DNA of 64,000 nucleotides from Datisca glomerata (Eukaryota > Streptophyta > Magnoliopsida > Cucurbitales > Datiscaceae). Positions 11,704 to 21,769 of this stretch are shown here, piece after piece. The notes below the pieces were generated by a model. The model had not been told where the DNA came from, did no database searches, and saw nothing but the letters and a program-made list of their open reading frames with translations. The DNA lies in contig QANY01013229.1 in assembly GCA_003255025.1 (NCBI GenBank), positions 62,001 through 126,000 on the forward strand, read 5' to 3'. The number at the start of each line of letters is the position of its first letter. Within the stretch, counting starts at the first letter, position 1. The position numbers and the translations under genes are program-made.

Positions 11704-11780
11704 CTTCCTGAAGATGTCAAAATTCAGGACACAAAATTACCCATTCCCGAAGATGTCAGAATTGAGAAGGGGTAATTCTA

Positions 11781-13620
11781 TCTCTTGGAGCTTTAAATAC
11801 CCCTACAGAAGAAAAATCTGTTTCCGCCAGACCCCATATTGAGATCAAGCTTCTTTCTGACAAATTTGCCAAATCTGTTCCCGCCATTAGGTTTTTGGAT
11901 ACTGGCTCTTGTAGAACAGTCATGAAACTCTGTCTCCTTCCTCCAGAAGATTGGGTTCCGTTTAACCAATATTTCTCCACTACTAATGGAAGTTTATTAA
12001 AAATTGAGTGGATTACCAAGAAACGCATTGGACTTCAATTCCTCCGAAACTGCATCCTTTGGATCATGGTGTTGAGCAGTGATCTTCCTCGCAAGAATCT
12101 TTTTATTGGCTTTGATGCATTCTCCCGCACAAAAAACTCCAGATTTTATTTACAGGAATCTAATATAAAAGTTTTTTCCATACATATACCTCTGTTGCCA
12201 GCTCTTGGAACTACAACAAGTTCCTCCTACATATGTCCATCTTCATGACCAGATCATTCTCTACTTTACTGATAGCCATGACCATTTTACCCATGCATTC
12301 CCCCCTCTACAAAAATCCAGCATTCTTTATCCGGCTTCCTTTCAAACAAAATAAAGATCTCAATCCCACCAAGGCCACTCATCCAGGCATGAGACCAGAT
12401 GATCTCAAGTTGGCTCGCGAAGAATGTACAACTCCTCTTCGACAAGGACTCATTGAACCCACTAAATCTGACTAGGCGCGTCAGGCTTTTTATGTGGAGA
12501 AAAGATAAGAACTAAAACGGGGGAAAAAGAGACTTGTGATTGACTATAAGCCTCTCAACATCTTTCATCAAGATGATAAATTTCCTCTTCCCAAGCCCAG
12601 TACTCTGTCCATCCATTTGAAACGGGCCAAGATTTTCTCAAAGTTTGACCTTAAAGCTGGTTTTTGGCAATTAGGCATCCACCCCAAGGATCGTCATAAG
12701 ACTACTTTCTATATACCTAATGCCCAGTACCAATGGACCATCATGACCAAAATGTTTGAGCCCATTTTGCACAGTGCTTTCATTTATATCGATGAATTTC
12801 TTCTCTTCTCAGAAGATCCACATTCTCATCAACTCATGTTATCTCACTTTGTTGATCTTATCAAACACTATGGGATTATGCTCTCAGCCAAGAAGGCTGA
12901 AATTGGTGCTACCCGAATTGAAATCATGGGCATGATGTTTGAATATGGCAAATTCTAACCAAGCCCACATATTGTCGTGGAATTACTTAAATTCCCCAAT
13001 ACTGATTTAACGGTCAAACAAATCCAACAGTTCCTAGGCATCATCAATTATCTCAGAGATTTCATCCCTCACGTAGCCACCTAAACTAGCCATCTATCCA
13101 AACTTCTCAAAAGGAATCCTCCAACTTGGGGCGCCGCACAGACTAAGGCACTCCATGTCCTCAAGGAACTTTCTCAACATCCTTATTTCTTGAAGATTCC
13201 TGACACAGCACTTCGCCTCCTACAGACAGATGTCAGTGATGAACATTGGGGGGGCCATTCAAATTGAGGAAGAAAAGGGAAAATGTTTTTATTGTGGACA
13301 TGCTAGTGGAAAATTTAAAGACTGAAAAAGATTATCATGCTACATATAAGGAAATTTAGCGGTCAAAAAGGGAAATGAAAAATTCAGCTTTTATCTCAGC
13401 CCGTATGAATTTACTGTCAAAATGGAAAACACATCCTTTTTAAAGATGCTTGATCCAAAAGGAAAAATTCTCCCTGATAGCCAGCTTCTCAGATGGAAAG
13501 TCTGGTTCTCCCACTATAAATTCACAGTTTGTCATCTCAAAGGACATCAGAACACCATCGTTGATTATCTCTCTTGACCTCAGAAAGACATCATATCTCT
13601 TGCACCGGTTCTTTCTCCCC
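11781..13620 (+). pseudogene. EPRV right copy: protease, reverse transcriptase, RNase H
   Basis: Plus-strand inverted counterpart of the left copy, starting just before the protease. The protease loop D-T-G-S is at 11898-11909, with a matching PPEDWVPFNQYF segment and a KNLFIGFDAF strand. The reverse transcriptase frame at 12536-12958 has IDYKPLN, KFPLPKPSTLSIHLKRA, FSKFDLKAGFWQLGI and the catalytic box as Y-I-D-E (12785-12796), with Glu for the second Asp. The MPFGLK/FQKAM-like stretch present in the left copy is deleted at about 12746-12755. RNase H pieces lie at 13210-13580, spread over frames with stops. The enzyme is dead. Confidence 0.8.
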
Positions 13621-14560
13621 ACACACTCTTTATTCTTACCATTTCAGATACTCTTGACCCAAGTCCAACAATGCCCTTCACTTTTTAGTCGTAAAAACCC
13701 AGATTCATCCTTATCCAAACCATTTTGATATGACCATCCCTTATACCACCGTTCCTCTCATCAAATGTGCTATTCCAGAGGAACTCCTCTAGTATCTCTA
13801 GGCTCTTTTCGCTCTCCATTACTGTGCCATCGGGTTTCCTGCATATCCCATTTACCATTATATATGTGATTCTGCCAATACCCATACTCACCTTGTTACA
13901 TTTCTTCAATTGTTTGACCATCTTCCATATTGGAGAAGCCAGCTCAACAAGCTTCTCACTGAGCATAATTTAGGGACCGCTCCTCATAAACAGAAACATA
14001 CATTTTTCTGTTTCTTTACACTCCACTGAGAGCAAGATCACTTTACTGATGGAACTTTGTATATGCAAAACCATGTTAACTTTTGGAATTCCACTGCTGC
14101 TTGGCCCAAATATGAAAGGCGGCTCATGAAGAAATTCGGCCAGACATTAGCAAGGCTTAATGAATAAGCCACGGATGACGTATATAATAGTTTTCCTCTT
14201 GGGTCATTTCCTCCAAGTCCTCAACTCTCATCCGGAGCTTCCTCATCTGCTTTACATGAGTTCCAACGCTCATTTATCCTCAATGGCTTTTCTCCTACTC
14301 AACTTCAGGATCTGGATCCATTTAAGTCTCAAGCTGGACACGAAATTCCACCTCGACTGTCCTTCTCATGCATCTACAGAAGACCTTGGCAATCTCCCTA
14401 TACCACCCAAGGAACCAGTATACCTGTCCCCGCCTAATATAGAATTCAACCAAGACCTTGAGGATTACATCTCCAAATATTTTCAAGACCCACCATATGA
14501 TGAAGAATGAGCCAATCTGGGATCTGTTCACGAGCCCATCTCCAAAGGCAAGTGGTAATT
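13621..14560 (+). pseudogene. EPRV right copy: C-terminal region
   Basis: Plus-strand counterpart of 6297-7340. At about 14064 it reads MQNHVNFWNSTAAWPKYE, and the end near 14400-14510 gives a Pro-rich and acidic tail (NLPIPPKEPVYLSPPN, then FQDPPYDEE). It is scattered over three frames. No enzyme motif is seen. After 14560 it diverges from the left copy and enters intergenic sequence. Confidence 0.6.
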
Positions 14561-14655
14561 CTTCATTTTTCCCTCAGCACAGTCCCATATCTCCATCAAT
14601 AGCAATCAGTGCTGCCACATCTGTCTCTCGCTCATTTTTGTCTTTTGCATGCATC

Positions 14656-14771
14656 TCTTTGTAATAATTGTAGTTACTTTGTTAAAGTAGGTTTTTAGGC
14701 CTGTAGCTTACTGTCTTTTGTAATAATTGTATCCAATTTGTTAAAGTATACATTTTAGGCCTGTACTTACT
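14656..14771 (+). repeat. duplicated 57-bp element upstream of the EPRV promoter
   Basis: Units 14656-14713 and 14714-14771 both run CTTT(T)GTAATAATTGTA, then TTTGTTAAAGTA, then TTTTAGGCCTGTA, then CTTACT. They sit 40-150 bases upstream of the TATA box, where caulimovirid enhancers normally lie. The duplication is direct and head to tail. Confidence 0.8.
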
Positions 14772-14870
14772 ATTTGTTTACTTTAGCTTGCTTGTTTGTA
14801 TCTCCCTCCAGCTCTATATAAGGAGGGATTCTCGTCCTTTGTAGGGCAGAAGTTTTCAGAATTAAAAATA
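14772..14870 (+). promoter_or_regulatory. EPRV pregenomic-RNA-type promoter
   Basis: A clean TATA box (CTCTATATAAGGAGG; core 14815-14822) is followed about 30 bases later by a pyrimidine-flanked start region. It lies immediately downstream of the C-terminal coding region, as the 35S-type promoter does in caulimovirids. It points rightward, away from the inverted dimer and toward the copia leader and LTR. Activity cannot be judged from sequence. Confidence 0.6.
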
Positions 14871-15210
14871 GAATGGTGTTTTCTCGTATGGCTTTCTAAC
14901 TTCCTCTTCTTTCTCCTTGCAATCCTAACCTTAGAATAATATACTTCTGTCTGTCAAGATTTTAGTATGCTCTACACTTGCCCTTGTTAGAGAGATCATG
15001 TGTATTAGAAAGAATTAGACTGTGATCTTAGGAAGAATAACCCGATGTGATTCTCTGAGTTTTTTAGTTTTGATGCATAAGTTCATAGGTCCTAAAGTGA
15101 CTCCCTTAAAGATGATGTTGGTTGAGCCTTACCTGGATATTGAATTTATTCATCATGCTGATCAGCTGAGAAAATTATCGTTGTTATCCCAACTTGGTAT
15201 CAAAAACAAG
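14871..15210 (+). other. EPRV leader with a possible primer-binding site
   Basis: About 340 bases after the TATA box, 15195-15206 reads TGGTATCAAAAA. This matches 8 of the first 12 bases expected for an initiator tRNA-Met primer site (TGGTATCA), then degenerates. A 64-codon frame at 15022-15216 has no known domain. Homology to the copia leader seems to resume after 15210, so the virus-host junction is placed near here, with tens of bases of uncertainty. Confidence 0.4.
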
Positions 15211-15730
15211 TTTTGAAAATTATTAACTTTTATAAAATTTTAATCATAATTTAAAAATTATAAAATTTATAATTTTTAGGGACTGGATTGAGTAAAATTA
15301 ATTTTTAGGGATTACATTGGACAAAACCTCAAGGTTTCCCAAACCTTAACGTTTCTAAAAGGTTTCCTAAACCCTAAAGTTTCTAAAACCTCAATCTTTC
15401 CTAAACCCTATGGGCTAGCAGGCGACGGCCAACAGCGACGTGCAGCAGTGTGGGCAAGCAGGTGACGGTGCGCGGCGGCGGCAAGTGACGAAGGCGGCGA
15501 CGAACGGTGTCTTTTCTTGCGACAAAGGATTTACATGGAATTTAAATATACAACTTTTGCAAAAATTAAATTACATCAAAACTTGAATCACATAGAGTCA
15601 ATCGATTGGGATACATTCATAAAGCACATTCAAAGATGCTTTGAATTTACCATACAAAATATATGTCAATATCACAACATCCATTAATACATACAAGTAA
15701 TTACTAAATATGCACAATCAATAACCCAAG
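15211..15730 (-). mobile_element. copia element 1: 5' untranslated leader
   Basis: Sequence between the primer site and the pararetrovirus insertion. 15330-15412 repeats AAACCCTAAA-like words, and 15412-15515 is an unusual GC-rich patch (GCGACG, CGGCGGCGGC) in otherwise AT-rich DNA. No frame is convincing. The copia gag that should follow is found on the far side of the insertion at 6296 and below. Confidence 0.5.
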
Positions 15731-15742
15731 GCTTTGATACCA
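15731..15742 (-). other. copia element 1: primer-binding site
   Basis: On the minus strand this reads TGGTATCAAAGC, one base off the initiator tRNA-Met complement TGGTATCAGAGC. It lies two bases inside the LTR end at 15745, as expected for a minus-strand 5' LTR with the body to the left. Confidence 0.75.
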
Positions 15743-15744
15743 AT

Positions 15745-17669
15745 TGGTGGATCGAGTTTTAAAATTTGATGAAAAATAAATACAAAGCATGCGTAGAAAA
15801 TAAATAAAAATAATTACTAAATATGCACAACCAGGAATAGGTAATTGGTGGAATATAAAAAATTTCAAAATAAATATTTAATCATTCTAAATGTAAAACC
15901 ATACAACGATCACATATATTTAGATAAACGTATTGAAAAGGGATAGAAACAATTTTATACCTTTTTTGTAATGGAAAATTTTTGAATTGGAGGGATGTAA
16001 TTTATTGTCTTGCATTCATCAGTCTTGAGATTCGTGAAACTTTAATCGATCTTCATAGCAATAACTACTCATAGGATTCAAAATTATGTCTCACAAAGAT
16101 ATTGTTAGGAATAAAATGTGGGCTCTCTAAACAACTGAGGAAGAAAAAAAAATTCTTCGGCGGCAACAATAGGGAGGAGGGGAGATAAACTCTTTTCTGT
16201 TCTGAATAACCATACACTATGATCAGGGTTATGTCAACACATCTTAGGGATGCAACACTAATGTCATCCCTTATATAATAATTATAGAATTTACCCATAT
16301 ACTCCAATATGTTAAATTTCCAAAAATATCCTCCTTATGCACTGTTATCTACAATTTTACATCTCTCCCAGAGTCAATAATTTGTCCAAATTCATTAATC
16401 AAAATTGTTAAATTAATTGATCTTTATCAATTAATTAATTAATTTTTATTTATTTATTGATTATCCAACAATTATAAAATAACAAATTAATAATTTAGTG
16501 ATGACACCTATCGCATATGGGTTCGGGAAGTTTTATTGGTCCAAAAAACATTTTTGGTCCAACTGATGTTGTTTCTCATTCATGTCCTTATGAGCTACTC
16601 GTAAGAATGAATGGACCCATATGAATAAAGCTATAGGATTCAAATTCTCGGTTAATTTATCTCCATAAATTCTTAACCTATTTAATCCTGACATCGAACG
16701 ACTCCACTATAGGTATAATGCCAAATCAACTCTCGATTCATGCGAGCTACCTGTTGGTGCAAATAAATCTCTTTATATTATAGTCCATTACGATGTAGCC
16801 TTCATGAATATCAGTAACAAGAGTTAGATGTAAAATTATCGTTTTACCTTTCTGGTTATTATTTCCTTAACTCATTTATTGACTGTGATTAAGAAAGACA
16901 TATCAGTGAAGTGTCTCATACAGTTCACTATGTCTTATTCAATGGCTCATGTCATCGTGTACCAGACCTGGTTTATTTATTCACACATCTATCAATAAAG
17001 CAAAATGCGATATTGTTGCTATTGCAATCTTACCATGAATTTCATATGTGAATCACGCAACTCCAACATAGTTGAATTACGATTCCAACAGTTGATGTAT
17101 TGTCCGGTAATTTGAACTTACTAATTTTGCATATCAAAGATAGCAAATAACTAGGTAAAGTTTCATATTCTCCTCAGGATTAAAGTAATTAGAAAAATAC
17201 ACTTAATATGTTTCAATTAGATTTAGAGTTAGATAAATGACTTTGCTCTAAACTAAACTAATTTGTTACTGGTCTATTCAACATGTCCAATAACATGTTT
17301 ACGTCAACCATTTCACTCCCATGCTCCAAGACTGACATTTTTTTGTTCAACCTAACAGTCGTAATCAGACTAGATTGTCCAATTAATCCTAAGACTATGA
17401 ATAATATTCTGAACTATTTTAGAAGAGTTTGTATGGAAAGACCCCTCTATCTTTACTCTTCTTACGTTTATAACAGTTCTAGGAAGACCCATCTTTCCTT
17501 ACTCCTTTTACTTTTATAATAGTTTCATGACTTGAGTAAATAATAAACACACTTTAATTAAAGAAAAACTTTCATTTATTCATTAAATTCAGTAATACAA
17601 AAATGTCAGAGAAATAACTAATAATAATAAATAGTTATTACACCCTATTTTACGGACATAATTCCAACA
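15745..17669 (-). mobile_element. copia element 1: full-length 5' LTR
   Basis: 1,925 bp, ending TGGTGG at the left and TTCCAACA at the right in plus orientation, that is TGTTGGAA to CCACCA on its own strand. Long stretches match the LTR at 45855-47735: a GGCGGCAAC word, TTATCTCCATAAATTCT, AATCCTGACATC, CGACTCCACTATAGGT, TGAATATCAGTAACAAGAG, and CTCAGGATTAA. Length and primer side fit Angela/Tork-type copia. To its right at 17670-17683 the minus strand also reads as a polypurine tract (AAAGGTGGGTTATA), so the right flank may be the inner end of another copy of the family. Its promoter would fire leftward, through the inverted EPRV. Confidence 0.8.
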
Positions 17670-17683
17670 TATAACCCACCTTT

Positions 17684-18825
17684 AAGCACTCATTTGAGCC
17701 GCAGACTCCCCAAAACCTTGTCATTCACAAGACAAACATCATAGTGAAATTCAAAAAAAAAAAACAACATTATCTTTAGTCAATTAGATATGCTTATTAA
17801 TTTTTTCTTTATTTCAGGGACATAAAAAAGATTTAAGCTTCAAGGGATGATGTTTAAGGGGTAATAAAGTTGAACCTCCATGATAAATCAAGAGGGTCTT
17901 ATCATTCCCTACTGCAAGTCTGTCCTTGACAATGTACTCTTGAGAAGGACTTAGATTGTTGAGGTCTGCAGTTACATGATTTTTAGTTGCACTATCAGTA
18001 TACCAAGCTAAATCTGGTGTTGAATTTGTGCTTGAAGTATAAACACCAGGATAAATCATGAAAGCAGAAGGACCACTTCCATTTGAAACACTATTCATAC
18101 TAGAAAAAGAATTTGCAGAAGAAAAACCATTTTCCTGAGAAGAATTTGAAGACTGTGTTTGCAACCATGTTTGCACACATATTCATGCTATTTTCACTTT
18201 CTATCAAGTGCTTTTCCATCCTACTCTCATAGTACATCAGTAAAGATTGAACTTCTTCTACTCTAAGACTTTATGTTCTTGAAGTAATACTCACAATCAC
18301 TAGATCGTATTCAGATCCCAAGCCATTCATTTTGGACATGATCAATTCTTGATTAGCAATATGTTGTCTAACAGCAGTTAAATTGTCTATGAACCTTCTC
18401 ATTTTATCAAAAACTCAGAAATTGACATATTACCTTTTGTTGTTTCTTGTAAAGACCCTCTTAATTGAATAAGTCTTGCCTTTGATTGATTGGCAAATCT
18501 TCTTTCTAAGGAATTCCACACTATTGGTGAGCTATATACTGAGTTATTGTCCCTAAAACACCCTCGATCACTAAAGACCTCATCCAACTCAACAAGAGTT
18601 TATCTTTTCTCACCCAATTCTTGAATTTCGGGTTTATCTTTCCACCTTCGAGAGTTTTTTGTGGTTTTCCTCTAGATTGAAGAGAATTTTTTATAATCTG
18701 TGCCACAAAATTGCTGGCACAACTTGTGACCTCCATCGTACGTAATTACTTCTGTCTAAATTCACTGAAACTACACTGTTTACTGGTGGAGTTTCTCTCA
18801 TCCATGGATGTTTGTCCTTCTTTCT
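17684..18825 (-). pseudogene. copia fragment 2 (Ale-like): gag and protease
   Basis: Minus-strand gag and protease pieces. 18691-18882 has the gag start (NLDRSNYVRWRSQVVPAI); 18399-18587 has the UBN2 core (WNSLERRFANQSKARLIQLR, then an ISEFLIK end); 17814-18176 reaches the protease, with WYTDSATKNHVTADLNNLS, where the active site normally reads DSGAT. Integrase and pol are missing: the fragment stops near 17700 beside the long copia LTR. The plus-strand element at 50042-55178 is of the same family (its protease start reads WYADSAATNHVTTDLNNL). Confidence 0.75.
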
Positions 18826-18837
18826 GCTCTGATACCA
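18826..18837 (-). other. copia fragment 2: primer-binding site
   Basis: Minus strand TGGTATCAGAGC, a perfect complement to the initiator tRNA-Met 3' end, directly inside the LTR. Confidence 0.85.
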
Positions 18838-19100
18838 TGAAAGATTGTAGAGAGTAGAAGAAGTCAATTCGGTATTATTCAAACATCAACGAAAGCAAAT
18901 AAATACTAGTCTTATATACTGACTAGCTTCAATAGAGGTTACTAAGAGGGAGTTACAATTGCATGAACTGCATGGGAAGAATACGAGCTTAACATAAAAC
19001 TAACTCTCTCAACAATACTCTTAACCAAACCTTAACAAGATAACAAGTTAACTTACTAAGCTGAGTAGCCACTACTCTTCTCAGTACTAGTTAGCGAACA
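18838..19100 (-). mobile_element. copia fragment 2: 5' LTR
   Basis: 263 bp on the minus strand from TGTTCGCTAAC to CAATCTTTCA, with the TG...CA ends usual for LTRs and a TATATAAGACTAG promoter-like box about 70 bases from the inner end. The inner end is fixed by the primer site; the outer end is the best TG choice and could be off. The partner 3' LTR is not in the neighbourhood. Confidence 0.65.
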
Positions 19101-19964
19101 TAATTCTTGGTAACTAGTATGCTCTATTAGTTGTGTTTGCTTATACAAAGATTGAATATGTTAATATTTCTAACTATCATCGTCATGTTTATGTTGTTTG
19201 TCATTGTATTACCCAAAGGAAAGCATTTATATGAATCTAAGGTTTATTTGTATTATGCGTTTGAATCTATATCAATTATTTAAGTTTACAACTCAAAGTA
19301 CTAATGCATGAGCATCATGTTTTTCTTGTAGTACATATTTATGTTTCTCTCGATTCGCATGCTTCATCTATTCTAATGTTTAATGGTCTTAATTTCTTTA
19401 TTAATAAATTCAATTTCACTTAGGTGTTTTAGATATGGATTTGTCATGTCAATTTGAGAACACATTGCTATTACGAATGCTAGGAACGATGAGGATAAAA
19501 CTCTCCACAATCGTTGAAAAATATCAAATAGACCATGCTTATTTTGGTTGTAGCACTCAAGTTTCAAATATCATGCAGGCATTCCTTATGACCTAAACCA
19601 CAAATCCAAATCAAGTATTTGTTTACGTATGTAATCGATTCAAGCCCTATTTGAAGCTATTGAAACCTATCGATTCATTCTAGAGATTGGATATCTTTTA
19701 GTTTTATTTCAAACCTTTTATATACTTTTTCAGCTTCTCATAATTAAATTTCATTGTCTAAATTTGGTTTATATGGATACTCTTTTAAAACTGGGAATGA
19801 ATCTATCAGTTTGATTAATTATTTTTTTTATTGGTTTTGGTATTCTTTGTGATGATTTATACAAATTAAGACTTGATCATCTTTTTGTTGAACTCTTTTG
19901 ACTTTACATCAGAAAGTTCAAATTAAACTTAGTTTAGAAATGAAGTTCGTTTCATCTCAATCAT
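19101..19964. other. no gene recognised
   Basis: AT-rich sequence with only short frames. No element ends or RNA gene recognised. Confidence 0.5.
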
Positions 19965-21769
19965 ACTCTGTTAAATCAAACCTAACTTGTGTCGAGGACA
20001 TAGCCCGCATCTTTCTAGATCACTTCACTACAAAATTTTACTTGGTTAATCGAACCTGACTTGAGTCGAAGTTGAAGCCTATGTCAACCCATGTCCGATC
20101 ACATTTTTGTCCTTTCATAGAACCCGAACCCATTATCGTCTTTATTCCTACTATCCGCATTGTCATTTTTCATGTCAATCAAAATATTTATCTACACTTT
20201 TATGCACCTCCTAAGTTTTGAATAGTGGATAAGGGAGGCAGTTGTTGATATCAAATTTTATCCGGGCAATTAACTTTCATCTCCATTTTATTTGTTGTCC
20301 TAATGCCAAAGCCCAAGCGAAAATACCCAAAATAAAAAATGAGAAAAATCTAAAAAATTCTAAAAAATAATAAACCCAAAAAAAAGTGAAACGAAAATTC
20401 TTTTAATGGTAAAAATCATTAATCTTTCCCAATTTTAAGAAGGCATAGAGACAAAATCAATTATATATTTTCCGGTTTGAAAAAATATTGAGCAATAATA
20501 GTCTTCCTAAACAAGAGCAAGAATTTGATTTTTTTTCCCGCTATTTTTTCCTAACCCTAATTTTTCTATAAAAGAAAGTATTAGGGAAATACAAAGGGGG
20601 ACTTTTAAGGATATTTTTAAGAGATTTTCTTTCGGAATTCTTTAGAGAGTCTTTGAAGGAGAGTTTTTGAGGGAGGACTCCTAAGAATTCTTTTTAGGAT
20701 AAAAACCTAGAAAAGGTTTTTCTTGAAGAATTTTGGTGAGCCTTAGAGAAAAGAGATAAAGAAAGAGAAATTTTTTAGAGAAAAGGAGTTCTTGATGGGT
20801 TTTTAAGAGAAATTTTTTTGCTTCAAGTGGAAAAAAGAGATAAAGAAAGAAAAGCAAGTAGGAAAGAAATTGAAGAGAGACGGTGGATTGAGAGAAAGAT
20901 TGAAAGTCTTTGAGAAAAATAGAAAAAACATAAAAAAAATAGAATAGGGGAATTAGAAGAAGAGTTTCTTTTCGTTCGCTCATCATCATTTTGAAATAAT
21001 TTAGCGTCGTTCATGCTGTCAGTAATTTGTTTGTTCTTCATATTCGATTCGTAATTTTTTTAACACAATTATCCATCTCGTTATAGGAATTATTGAAATT
21101 TTTCTCTATAAATATTATTTTTTTAAGAAAACACTTTCGTCACTAAGATTTTTCTAATATTTGTTTTTCTTTTACCTTTTTTCTAAAATTGTAAAACATT
21201 CTTACAATGGGATTGAGTAATTTCGAAGCGTAGATTTTTCTAGTCTTCAAGGTGAGAACCAAGATTAATATAATAATTCTTTCTAACATTTTAAAGATAA
21301 AATCCGAAAATAGGATTTGGGGATTTTGGAGCACCGTTTTTTCTAATTTTTTGAGGTGAAGGATAATTCTTGGAACGTGGAGAATAATTTTAATATTTTT
21401 AAAGTGAATTAATAAAATAGTCAATGGTTCTAGTACCACTCATTGTCACATACTTGCTTCAATTATGAAGTAAGATTTGACAAAATGAGAGATTCAATAA
21501 TAATTTTCCCAAACGTTTTTTGCACTCTTATCAAAATATTAGCAATTGAAAAACTTTCGGTAATCGTTTCAGCGAACTTACACAGCTTTTGTAGACTAAA
21601 ATATTTTTCTAAATTGGGTGGCAAATCATACCTAATTTGGTTGATGCCGACTCTATATTTATTTTTTAAAATTTATCGTCGTTCTCCGTTGCAGGGACAT
21701 TTCAGATTTGTTTCATTTCAAATATATTATAACCATATGTCCATCCAGGTTAGTTTCACTTTAAATATA
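19965..21769. mobile_element. gypsy-like LTR block A
   Basis: First of two tandem homologous blocks. It starts with a GTTAAATC.AACCT.ACTT word, has TGTTGATATCAAATTTT at about 20233 as a likely LTR start, then a GCAAAATACCCAAAATAAAAAATGA-like stretch near 20320 (split by small changes). A TCCTAACCCTAATTTTTC and TATAAAAGAAAG promoter-like zone near 20553-20580 follows, then a purine-rich transcribed zone (20600-20960). Near 21620-21655 the complement reads AGAGTCGGCATCAACCAAAT, related to the Tat/Ogre word at 1754. No protein domains survive; long frames here are low-complexity readings of purine-rich DNA. Confidence 0.45.

Larger units (their letters stand above)
6297..15210. mobile_element. 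endogenous pararetrovirus, head-to-head inverted dimer
   Basis: About 8.9 kb of integrated, decayed caulimovirus-like DNA. The left part (11703 down to 6297) reads on the minus strand: N-terminal polyprotein segment, Cys-rich zone, coiled coil, coat-like domain, zinc knuckle, protease, reverse transcriptase, RNase H and a C-terminal region. The right part (11781 to about 14560) reads on the plus strand from the protease onward, then continues into the intergenic promoter and leader. The arms 6300-8995 and 11781-14560 are inverted copies meeting 5' to 5'. Domain order and motifs fit Petuvirus/Florendovirus-type elements; the genus is inference. Both copies have many stops, shifts and deletions. 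No movement-protein core is seen. Confidence 0.8.

Noticed and set aside
11410..11775. 121-codon plus-strand frame with acidic C-terminus
   Set aside because: Antisense shadow of the EPRV polyprotein segment at 11443-11703, whose minus-strand reading matches the family better.
13685..13966. 93-codon minus-strand frame, nearly identical to one at 6929-7180 on the plus strand
   Set aside because: The similarity only reflects the inverted EPRV arms; both are antisense to the C-terminal region.
15330..15412. AAACCCTAAA words suggesting an interstitial telomere
   Set aside because: Units are irregular and spaced by other words (AAGTTTCTAAAACC); no true TTTAGGG array.
20681..21041. two long minus-strand frames rich in Phe, Leu and Ser
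   Set aside because: They read a purine-rich LTR zone from the opposite strand; the same composition recurs in the homologous block at 22505-22930.
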